From positions 1 through 13,611 of the forward strand of contig JANBQC010000688.1 in the NCBI GenBank assembly GCA_027576995.1: a DNA stretch of 13,611 bases, in the 5' to 3' direction. The DNA comes from Dimargaris cristalligena. Taxonomy: Eukaryota; Kickxellomycota; Dimargaritomycetes; Dimargaritales; Dimargaritaceae. Under the pieces are notes generated by a model. That model was not told the DNA's origin. It did not search any database and saw only the letters and a list, made by a program, of their open reading frames with translations. The translations under genes were made by a program, and so were the position numbers. Shown piece by piece: positions 1 to 8,658 of the stretch (position 1 is the first letter of the stretch; every line of letters begins with the position of its first letter).

Positions 1-1584
1 ATAATGCAATTACAATGATCTCAGGTATGGTAATTGTGTTGGAAATTCATTTCCCCCTTCCTACTAATTCCATCTCTAAGGCTGGTTTGTCCTATACTCT
101 GGACATCATTTTTAACTTGATAACTACTTTCATCAAACTCAATAAAACTAATCAAGGATATTTCGCTTCGCCCCTTGAGATTATTGCTCTCTTTAAAACC
201 TTTAAGTTGGATTTGGAGGTACTTACGATTACCATCGAATTTACCATTCCAACTTGATTGGGGCCAGATCTTATTAATATCACTGCACTAAGCCCTTACT
301 TATTACCACCTTGCCTTTATAAGTTAATATTTATATGCACGATTACTTATGGTTGTGTACAAACCCCGTACCCCTCTTATTAGGTTCCAGAAGCCAGTGC
401 CCGGGTTTCTTGATAGATTAAGAGATAATAATCCAGCTGGCACAATTGAAGTCCACATTTATTTTAAAAAATTATTATTATTTATTCCAATAAATCCATT
501 ATTACTTTTGCTAGAATATCTAAGCACTTTAGCAATCATAAGTGCCTGTTCCCTGCGATTAAACCCAGCATTTAGCATGTGTTCCAATGTCCCCCAAACC
601 CGTTCAGTTCGGACCCTCCATTGCGGCGTCGAACCAGCTCACGAAGGCCGCGGAAAGGCTGCTTCATTGAGATCCCCAAGCCTATTACATCGAAGGTGGA
701 GACACCCAGCACTACGCGTGTACACTACACATCTCACTTGGTTTTTGTCCACTATTGTCAAATCAGTCTGTAGCTTACACCCTTCATTATTCGGTATTCC
801 TGCCATATCTATCCAGCTCTTTGTTAGTGGCATCCAAAGTTGGACCCTTTCACGGTATTGTTTATGATTCTCGGTAGTCTCTAAGTTGATATGATTAAGC
901 CCAAGGCCGCAAATAGTTGGAGCGCTGTTATCCAATTGCCAGCACCAAACGCCAAAATTTAACGGCCCGTTTTCAGGTATCATAATGTCGAACGTGGCAA
1001 TTAAGTCTCTAGATCACATTAACATCACCGAAGGTCCATTCTCTTGAGCATTCATTCGATATGCACCACTCACAATGCTGCATAATATCGGTCAAATTGC
1101 GAGCCAGCCGTGCTTGTAATGAAGATGGCCGGTAAGTAACGTTTAATTTTATTTTATAGGTTTCAATCGCGACAGCCGCCCAAGAGCCTAACGGATGTTA
1201 GGGTTTGTCTGAAATAGGAGGGGTGCCCCCCGTAGGGAACGGATACACGAGAAACCCGGGGTGAGGGGAGGGGTGGTATTTTCAAAGTGAAACGGGCTTA
1301 ACAAAGGTAGGCCACTCAGCGAATTATTAGGGAAAGGCGGCCAAAAACTTTAAAGGAAAGATATGAAAGGTAAAGCAGAGTAGAGCAGAACATAATCGCA
1401 GGAAAACTTAGTCGATTAGAAGGACCATAGCCCCTTCCTCTCTCTCTCTATATTTTCAAATGGAAAGCGACTTCAAAAAAATAAAAAGAGATATGGAAGA
1501 GAGCGAGAGAGGGGATGATAGGCTGGGTAAAAAAATAGAGGGCGGGAGAAAACGAGAACATGGGGTTGGGAATACGGGAATGGT
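1..1584. other. AT-rich spacer downstream of CCT1
   Basis: No supported gene. The left part is AT-rich, with runs such as the TTATTATTATT stretch near 470. A GC-richer island at about 587-715 looks like worn coding sequence and is listed separately. The part next to the CCT1 stop, about 1430-1584, is polypurine on this strand and therefore CT-rich in the CCT1 transcript, as expected for a 3' untranslated region. The nearest AATAAA on the minus strand lies at 1148-1153, about 430 nt past the CCT1 stop, which is rather far for its polyadenylation signal. Confidence 0.6.
587..872 (+). pseudogene. Possible degraded coding fragment, family not recognised
   Basis: One frame starting at an ATG at 587 reads 27 codons of protein-like sequence (starting MSPKPVQFGPSIAASNQL) with GC-rich, coding-like codons. 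It meets TGA at 668-670, then continues in the same frame for another 67 codons to a TAG at about 872. The first part after the TGA (DPQAYYIEGGDTQHYA) also looks protein-like; after about 715 the composition fades into AT-rich sequence. A single in-frame stop between two coding-like halves suggests a decayed gene fragment, or one exon of an unrecognised gene with a mutation. There is faint resemblance to the start of questin-oxidase-like proteins, too weak to call. It may also be chance. Confidence 0.2.
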
Positions 1585-3706
1585 TTAGTGGGCATGGGGG
1601 TCCTGGGCGGGTTGCGCGGGGGCAATCTTAATCATATCATCTATTCGGAGAATCGAGATGGCGGCCTCGGTGGCGGCCCGGATGGACTTAATTTTGGACA
1701 TGGCGGGTTCCAGGACACCGGCGGCGAGGTTGTCGCGGAGGGTACCGTTGATGAGTTCGAGACCGTAGAAACGGAGTTTGCGTTTCGGGTCGTCCGGGCG
1801 ACCGCTCACGCTCTGGGCGGCGTTGTGGTAGGCCCGCAGCTTGGCCACCAATTCGATGGCGTCCTTGGCGGCGTTGACGGCCAGGGTCTTGGGGATGACC
1901 AGCAGGGCATTGGCGAATTCGGCAATAGCCAGTTGCTCGCGGGACCCCAGGGTCGTCGCAAAGTTCTCCAAGTAGATGCTCAAGGCGGTTTCGACGGCAC
2001 CACCACCGGGGACCACGTTGCCGCTCTCCAGGGTACGCTTGACGGCGCAGAGGCAGTCGTGCACACTGCGTTCCATCTCGTCCAACATGTAGTCGTTGGC
2101 TCCCCGCAGGATAATGCTGGCGGCGGAACGGGCCTTGGTGCCCTTGATCAGGATGCACTCGTCGTCGCTGATGCGCTCCTGGACCACTTCTTCGGCACGA
2201 CCCAAGTAGCTTGCCTCGAAGGTCTCGTCACCCTCGAGGTTGGCCAAAGTCGAAATCAAAGTGGCACCGGTGGCCCGGGCAATACGGCGCAGATCGTCCT
2301 TGTTGCAGCGACGGACAGCAATGGCACCGGCTTCGACGAAAAGCTTCAGGCACATGTCGTCAATACCCTTGGTGGTCAGCACCACGTTGGCACCGGTGGC
2401 CAGGATCTTGCGGATCCGTTCCGTGGTGATCTCGGCCTCACTAGGGTGGTTAGGCGGATAAATAATGGTGAAGGTTAGTATTAAGATTAAACAGGAAGTC
2501 GGCTATACCACCATGTATACGGTCCATATATTCCATAAAATACGGAATCCAGTACTTACCGGCGACGGATGTCTTCCAGCTTGTCGGGGTCGTCCACCAC
2601 AATGTTCACGCCCAGGTGCATGCGCACCTTCTGCAGGTTGATATCAAGACAGGCAATCTTAGCATTCGTGATACGGGTCTTCATCGCCTGGGAGGCCACG
2701 GTGCAGTTCAAGGCGTAACCCTTGACCAGGGTACTTTCCTGGGCACTCTGGCCGTGGGCCTTCAAGATGTTCACCGACTTGACGGGGTACTTGATTTCAC
2801 CACTCTGGTTGGTGGTCTTGACGGCCAGCATGGCATCCACCACCATATCGGCGAAAAACTGGGAGTGGGTCCCGATGATCTTACTGGCCATACTGGTCTT
2901 GGCCACGTTGACCAGGCAACCCCGGCCCAAAGCTTCGGTCTTGGTGGTCAATTGATCCGCAATGAACTTGCAGGCCTCCTTACTGGCCAGCCGGTACCCG
3001 GCGATCACGGTGGTGGGGTGGATTTTGTTCTTGACCAACTCGTTGGCCCGGCGGAGCAGTTCGGAGGCAATGATCACGACCGACGTGGTACCGTCACCGA
3101 CCTCTTCGTCCTGACGATGGGCGAGTTCAACCAGGACACGGCCGGCCGGGTGCTCGACTTCGAGTAGACTGAGGATGGTCGCTCCGTCGTTGGAAATGGT
3201 GACATCGCCGATTTCGTCGACTAACATCTTATCGAGACCAACCGGTCCGAGGGAGGACTTGACGACGTTGGCAATGGACATGGCGGCCATCACTAAATCA
3301 AGGCCGGTGGATAGACGGGGGAAGGGGAGGGAGTCAAATAAAAAAGAGGTTAATATCGTACGAGGGAGGCACCTTAAGCGATATCTCGTTGGTAGAGTGC
3401 TTGGGGTAGGAATAGACCCACCAACCGCTAGGGGCCAGTCGGGGAAGCAACTCGCGGATCGTTCATCTGTTTTTGGGTAAAGGCCACTAACCCGAGCCCG
3501 AGGATTTCCTCCACTCGAACCGGAGTCTACTGGCCGATGGCCGAGTATCGATATCCTGGAATGCATATCCAGCCTACGCAGAACAATTTCTTTAAGTGGT
3601 GCTTTGCAGGATGACTTCTCTTACCGTTCTGGGCGCGAACCTCGGCACCGGTGGTCCGCTCGCCGCCGATGGCCAAGGAGTTGCTTGAACTATCCTGGGA
3701 ATACAT
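1585..3706 (-). CDS. TCP1: T-complex protein 1 subunit alpha (CCT1), three exons
   Basis: Alpha subunit of the cytosolic chaperonin CCT/TRiC, the two-ring, ATP-driven complex that folds actin, tubulin and other proteins. Exons read 3706-3625, 3292-2560 and 2440-1585 and join in phase (82+733+856 nt) to give 556 aa, the usual family length. Exon 1 supplies the conserved N-terminus ([14 protein letters not shown]), and Val28 is split across intron 1. Visible group II chaperonin motifs: [11 protein letters not shown] at 41-51, NDGATIL at 62-68, GDGTTS at 93-98 in the nucleotide-binding domain, VVPGGGAVE at 414-422, and AGVLEP near the C-terminus. Lys296 in VLTTKGID and the DPHAH tail are like yeast Tcp1 rather than the animal protein. 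The ATG at 3704-3706 has A at -3. All three exons are intact, so the gene looks functional. The match to the family is very strong along the full length. Confidence 0.97.
2441..2559 (-). other. CCT1 intron 2 (119 nt)
   Basis: The donor is CG|GTAAGT and the acceptor CCCTAG|TGAGGC, with a good branch-site candidate, CCTAAC, about 10 nt before the acceptor. Joining rebuilds the conserved stretch [18 protein letters not shown] across Arg272. Confidence 0.95.
3293..3624 (-). other. CCT1 intron 1 (332 nt)
   Basis: The donor reads G|GTAAGAG after codon 27 plus one base, and the acceptor is TTTAG|TGATGG. Splicing restores the conserved N-V-M-A-A junction. The intron happens to be open in the exon 2 frame back to about 3566, so an unspliced reading would falsely add about 92 residues. 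Confidence 0.93.
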
Positions 3707-5235
3707 TGTATGTGCTAAGGGCTAGATGAGTAGGAGGGAACGAATATAACACTAGTAGTAAGGTATAGGAATGGTGAGCAGAAAGAGCAACCCTAGGGAA
3801 TGGACAAAGGGGATCGGGTAAGTGGAGAAAGGCAAGGGTTGAAGAGCAAGTGAAGTGGAGTCTGATCAGGTCAACTATACTTGGAAAAAACCAGCGGCCA
3901 AAGCGAATCTAGTTGGTCGGAGTGTATGTGTGTGTTAACAGAGGGGTCAATGAGCTCGAGTGCCAGCAAAGGATCTCGCTTAGGTTTGTGTTAGTCAGAA
4001 CTTTGGGTGAGTATTGAAGGGTTCGGGCTTCTGCTAGCTGTTGTCCCATGGGCTGGACTTGCTCCGCTTGGTCTCAAGGTCCAGTCTCCGCATGCTACGG
4101 ACTACCCCGTACCTAAAGAGCCTTTAAATCACGTGCGCAGCCCCAATACTAACTACTACCTCCTCCACTGTCACAAAGCCCTACAACATCCATAGTCCAA
4201 GCGATTTAGATATACTGATCAAGAGCGGCTCCAGCTGGACTCATTTCACCACTGCCTAGATACGGTAGGCCAGGAGACTAACCGTTTAGGAGTACTGAAT
4301 TAGCCGACATGAGAAGGCTCCTGCAGCTTCACCGTCACCTGCCAAACCACCATATCTCGATATCATTTACCTGTTCCCCACTCAATCCGCCCCATTATTC
4401 AGCCGGATTCTTCAGTTGTATTATAGCCAACCCCTTGATTATATCGGGTTAAAACTTCCCTATCAGCTCACGTCGTCATACACCTTCCGGTTGCCCCAAT
4501 CCGCCTGCCTAGAAATGGACATCGACTTCATATCCTCAGTTTCGACTGATACAGGATATTTTTGGAGGCCAGGGCTGCCAAGCTAGTCAAGACAGCGACG
4601 TCGGAATCGTAGCTACCGTAGCGACTACTACCAAGTACACTCGCAGTATACAATTCAGCCGCTGCATTTGTAAAAGTGACATCCTCCCTTCGAGGGTAAA
4701 CTGAGGAATGGGGAACCGAGCTCAACGTGTGCATCCAATCCTACATATTAGAAAGGTTATGTTGGAGTGGAGCACCACCGCAGTCGCCTAGTTATTGGAC
4801 TAGGTAAAATACTAATCCCCACTAAAGAAATAAAGCCTTAGCAATTCGATTGATGCTGGATGACTCGGCTTTGGGTGGGAGCCAACTGGCACCTGTTTAT
4901 CCCCCACTGGCAATCATAATTATTTAACTTGAGACCCTCGGTTTATGTATTTGAGTGTAAACTGATAAGCACCACAGCCTTTATATGGTAAAGATCATTT
5001 CACTGATGACTCGTGGTTAGCTCACAGCCAGGACTCAAGTCGAATCCACTACGAACATTGGAAACAATCCGCTCGCTACTGATCATGCAAAATAATACTA
5101 ATAGTAATAGTAATAGCAATAGTAAATGGACGGGCGCTCTACTCGAGCTAGGGTTCACAGGTGGCACAGAAGAAGGCGTTCCTTTGAATAGTGATGTGTG
5201 ATATAGTTAATTGGTAGGAGAGAGACTGCTCAACT
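3707..5235. other. Spacer between CCT1 and the sphingomyelinase-like gene
   Basis: The 5' flank of CCT1 and the 3' flank of the sphingomyelinase-like gene. No convincing gene. A 68-codon open frame on the minus strand (4734-4528) has a fairly protein-like composition but no recognised motif and no partner exon. A short AATAGT-type repeat lies at 5091-5127 and is listed separately. A TATA-like GTTATATTCG on the minus strand sits around 3740-3750, about 40 nt upstream of the CCT1 start codon, and is only a weak promoter candidate. Confidence 0.55.
5091..5127 (+). repeat. Imperfect AAT/AGT microsatellite
   Basis: About six units of a three/six-base pattern (AATAGT with AATACT and AATAGC variants) in a row. 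In one frame it would encode alternating Asn and Ser, but the open frame around it (5013-5201) has no other gene character, so I treat it as a simple repeat in the spacer. Confidence 0.75.
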
Positions 5236-6868
5236 TCATTCAGTAGGAGATGCATTTCCTGAGGGCAAAGTCACATCAAGTTCCACTCCCACACCATAAT
5301 GGTCCGAAATTTGGTGGAAATAATCACTTGGGTGGATCTCCTCGGTTAAAATCGGCACAATGATGGCCCGCTGGGGCTTAATGACAGTAGTCGAGGCGGG
5401 TGGGGGGGTTGAATAGGAGGACTTCAATGAATCGGAATCCGTCGAATCGTCAGGGCCTTTCCCATTCGACCGCGGACTGGCTCCATGGGTCGCCCGGCCG
5501 TCTATCCACAGGGCGTAGTCTAACCGCTGGCACGAGCAGTGGGCCTCACTGCCCGTCAATACCGTATCCCGGGGAGTGAGGTTCCCATCCTCGGCCACTT
5601 TCACGTCACCGAAAGTCACGGGGTGGTAGCCTAACATATCGAACACCAAGTCGCGAAACGGTAATGGAGGGGCCAGGGATAAATCACTGGCCCCTGGGCT
5701 CCGACCATTGGCGTTCCCCGGCGGACCGTCGTAACCGCCGCCCCGCAGGATAGTAAGCATGGCGGCATATTCCTCACTGGACCGAGTATCCGTTAGGTTT
5801 TCGGTCGTACCATCATGCACCCGCGCATCCACATTCAAATCACCCAGGAGTAAAACCGGCTCGCCAGCGGGTCGGGATTGCGTCTTGGTCCGGATAAAAT
5901 GGTGAAGCATTAGAAACTGCTTGCGTCGAATTACCACAGTGGGATCGTTAAGGGACAGAACAGGGGCGTAGGAGGCTTGGGTATGGGTGGTGAACAGATG
6001 CAAGTGCAGCGTGGGCTGGAGGGCAATGCGAGTGTATATGGCCCCCTTGGCGGCCAGCCTAAAGGTGGAGGAGGAGGGGGGGTTCAAGTTACACCAAGAT
6101 ATTTCAGCCCAAGGAACAATAATAGAGCAAGAGAAATCGAACAGTTGGGTGGGGGGAGGTTAGAATGGTATTAGCAGGCTTGTGGAGCGTCGATTGACGA
6201 ATTAAGAAGGCATAGTTGCGAAACTCCGGGAATCTAAATGGATATTCCGAATTAATCAATCCAGGCTTCGGATCCCTTCTTTTGGTGCATCTCCGTAATA
6301 ATGAAGTGCTTAGAAGAGACAGGGCTTTCCCGAATCCAATAGATAGCATGTTAGTCGCCTGATCGTTTCCGCTTGGGCAAATGGTGTAGAGCTCCACAAC
6401 CAACCTTCACCCACCAACCGGAGTACTAAGAACACCCCAAACTTACCAGTCGCTGTATTTTCCCCGTGGGTACCGAATGGCGTCCGTTTGGACGATGGGA
6501 AGCCGGCTAATGGTCAGTAGTCCGCCGTCGATGGCGAGGTTCCACAGCGACTGCTCGCGACTTCCGTACCAGTGGGTGTAGCCCAATTGCCGGGCGGCCT
6601 GGATAATACGGGCCCGGCGGTCGCTACCGAAGGCAAATAGTTCCTGGAAACAAACAACATCGTAATTGGGTAAGACATGGTCAATGACGTACTGGACCCG
6701 GGCGTCCTTAAAGTCCGACGCATTGGTTTTGATTCCCGGCGGACGAATGAATAGATTAATAGTCAGAATGCGAATAGACTGCGTATGGGCAGTAGCACTT
6801 GCGGCCGTGGGGGTGGTGCCCATTGTAGTCGCGGCGTTATTGGCGGGGATTACGGGTGAGTCCTCCAT
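5236..6868 (-). CDS. Neutral sphingomyelinase-like phosphodiesterase, two exons
   Basis: Member of the endonuclease/exonuclease/phosphatase fold, closest in motif pattern to Mg-dependent neutral sphingomyelinases, which split sphingomyelin or inositol phosphosphingolipids into ceramide and a phospho-headgroup. Exons 6868-6447 and 6058-5236 join in phase (422+823 nt) to 414 aa. Visible active-site residues: Asn38 (TINLF), metal-binding Glu76 (VCFQELF), DGGLLTISRLPI at 114-125, Asp140 and Lys145 in the P-loop-like DWLAAKG, His166 (TTHTQ), Asp214 and Asn216 (GDLNVD), Asp321 (QRLDYAL), and the catalytic Asp393-His394 (SDHYGVGVEL). The Asp/Lys spacing of five matches the pair needed in yeast Isc1. 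There is no signal peptide, and no C-terminal membrane helices as in Isc1 or SMPD2. A Ser/Pro/Asp-rich insert (about 332-365) precedes the last strands. The start sits in GCCATGG. The substrate could be another phospholipid or even a different phosphodiester. Confidence 0.88.
6059..6446 (-). other. Intron of the sphingomyelinase-like gene (388 nt)
   Basis: The donor is CTG|GTAAGT and the acceptor CACCTTTAG|GCTGG, with branch candidates GTAAC and TTGAAC and a C-rich tract before the acceptor. Splicing completes Trp141 and rebuilds the conserved YSDWLAAKGAIYTR. An unspliced transcript would stop at the TAA inside the donor. Confidence 0.92.
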
Positions 6869-8658
6869 GGCGTCGCTGGTCTGTACGGAAGAATGAAGCG
6901 GCGGGAGAATCGATAATAGTGTGAATGAGGGGGAGAAAAAGTCAAAAAGAGTGGGTTAAATGAGTTCTTCCGCCAATAAAAAAAAGGAGGTGCGACCAAA
7001 CTATAGCCGGGGAGGTGGGCTTGGCAAAGAGCGAGTAGCGCGGGTGGGGGAAAGGGCAGCAGGCAGTGGGGGATATCCCTCTAACCAGCGAACTTATAGT
7101 AAGTAAAGGAAAGCAAATTTTAGGGGTAAGATTGGGAGTAAGCCTTACCAGGACCCAAGACATTCTGTATGCAAAGGAGTACGGGAGGTAGAGCCCCTGC
7201 GCTACTCGCAGCAGGTCCACAATGCGGAAGCACCGGCGGGCTTGCCATAGCGGCTCCGACACCCGATTGGTCTCGAAGGATTCGGCCCAGAGTGAATACC
7301 GGGTGTTCGCCTATAAACCAGAAGTGTATTGATAAGGAGCGAGTAGTCCAGCTAGGCCAGGTCTCGAGCAGTAGCCCGGTCCCCTATTCACCGGGTACTG
7401 GGAATCATACGCTTGGTATATTTGACCAACATATCCAACTCTAGGGGGGGAGTACGTTTCTTGAGCAGCGGGGATGGTAATAATTGTTTCATTGGTTCAC
7501 CTCATCTATTTAACGATACTATCTAGGGTATTGTCCGGCTAGGAAATACACCTTTAGTGACTCTCCTACAGGCAATAACCACCCCCACATATAACTGCTA
7601 GCGACACCCAAAGCCAACAGGCCGAACCTTCACTATATATAACTAGTTGCGTTGTTTTGTAGAGTATGGTGCCAGCATTAAGCATTGCTTAAACCCCCAA
7701 ACCGGTTTGGGGGACTCGAGTAAAGGAAACCCCGGGATTATAGGTATCGTTTGGGATGGCATAATATCACCTGTGAACTTAAAAGCCCCTGACTAGCGTT
7801 GGAATGTGTGTGATTAAAATAATACCGGGCCAACAGGCACTCCACATACTAGTGGCCTATCTACTGCACATAAAACCGGACTTAAACCTTAGTATACACT
7901 TTATATCCAGTCGGTTTCACCAGCGTGTATATGGAGGGATCACGTTAATCATGTCCACCAGAGAATGGATCCCTGGGCAATTTAACCTGGTTTCAGGATT
8001 CAGTGAAGGAACCAGTATAAAATATATGGTGGTTTTTCCACCCTCTCATTGGGAGATAAGCTCCGACGTTAATTAAGAGGCGCGAGCCCTGCCTAAAAAA
8101 AACAGCGATTGGCTATTTCCCTTCACACCCTCCCCATTCATTTAATGGTTTGTGATGGTCAACGTAATCCATTTTATTCATCAACATCTCTCACACTATC
8201 ACATACCCCACGTAATTTGTCATCTGGTTCCGAAGAGGCATAGGCTGGCAACCTTGGTACTGAAATGGCTTTTCAGTGGATGAACCATTAGTGTTTCTTA
8301 CCTACCCTTTTCTCCTTTTAACCATTATTTTTTTAGACATATTTATCACTCTAGTAGCTTTATCTGTACCCTAGTCCTACTATGGCCCACCTTTTTTGTA
8401 CAACACTCACTTATATCCAATTCTAGTAAATTTTTTCTTTCAAAAAGCGGTCCTCGTACATGACCTCGTTTTTGAGCCTACTTTTCTCCTCGAGTTTGAA
8501 AACATCGTCGCAGGTTCAAGTTAACGCTCTCTCCCCCCGTCGTATTCTATTGCGTACACCTTACCCACCGCAATCAATACAGTTTCTCTAGAGGCCGTTT
8601 ATAAATCCGTTCCAGCTGCATACCTTAATTCCCCCAATATTACTAGGTCACCCGAAAA
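6869..8658. other. Divergent spacer between the sphingomyelinase-like and six-helix membrane genes
   Basis: About 1.8 kb that must hold the control regions of both flanking genes, which point away from each other. Next to the sphingomyelinase-like gene is a CT-rich leader (in its own strand) with an inverted CCAAT box at 6973-6977 and possibly a 5' intron. A TATATATAA stretch lies at about 7634-7642, and a pair of inverted repeats at 7678-7713. A 90-codon open frame at 7804-8076 has no recognisable motif and AT-rich codons, so I do not call it. The last 400 nt before 8659 are pyrimidine-rich on the plus strand, as in many fungal promoters. Confidence 0.55.
7678..7713. repeat. Adjacent inverted repeats: 15-bp hairpin plus 20-bp perfect palindrome
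   Basis: TTAAGCA-T-TGCTTAA spans 7678-7692 (7-bp arms, one-base centre). After one base it is followed by the perfect palindrome CCCCCAAACCGGTTTGGGGG at 7694-7713. Both lie in the divergent spacer, just after a TATA-like run. They could be a binding site for a dimeric regulator, paired hairpins, or the remnant of an inverted terminal repeat. The sequence is seen directly; the role is unknown. Confidence 0.85.

Noticed and set aside
639..983. A 114-codon open frame on the minus strand (MIPENGPLNFG...)
   Set aside because: No recognised motif and no coding-like codon use; it overlaps the other-strand fragment at 587-872. Probably chance.
1121..1200. ATGAAGATGGCCG|GTAAGT...TTTTATAG|GTTTC, looking like a tiny first exon plus intron
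   Set aside because: The intron would be only about 28 nt and the joined frame stops after about 14 codons.
1588..2478. A 296-codon Gly-rich open frame on the plus strand opposite CCT1
   Set aside because: It is the antisense shadow of the GC-rich CCT1 exon 3; the sense product is fully conserved and this one has no family character. The plus-strand frames across 2616-3167 are shadows for the same reason.
3293..3566. In-frame extension of CCT1 exon 2 upstream by about 92 codons
   Set aside because: It is intron 1 read through. The conserved CCT1 N-terminus is found in a separate exon at 3625-3706 with matching splice sites and phase.
5005..5060. TGGTTAGCTCA and GTCGAATCC, resembling tRNA box A and box B
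   Set aside because: The five-base stem around the T-loop does not pair, the spacing is too short and no acceptor stem forms.
6104..6403. A 99-codon open frame on the minus strand inside the sphingomyelinase-like gene
   Set aside because: It lies wholly within the intron 6059-6446, which has good splice sites; removing it restores the conserved DWLAAKG motif.
7804..8076. A 90-codon open frame on the plus strand in the divergent spacer
   Set aside because: AT-rich, no motif, no promoter or splice partner evident; its length is within chance for this window.
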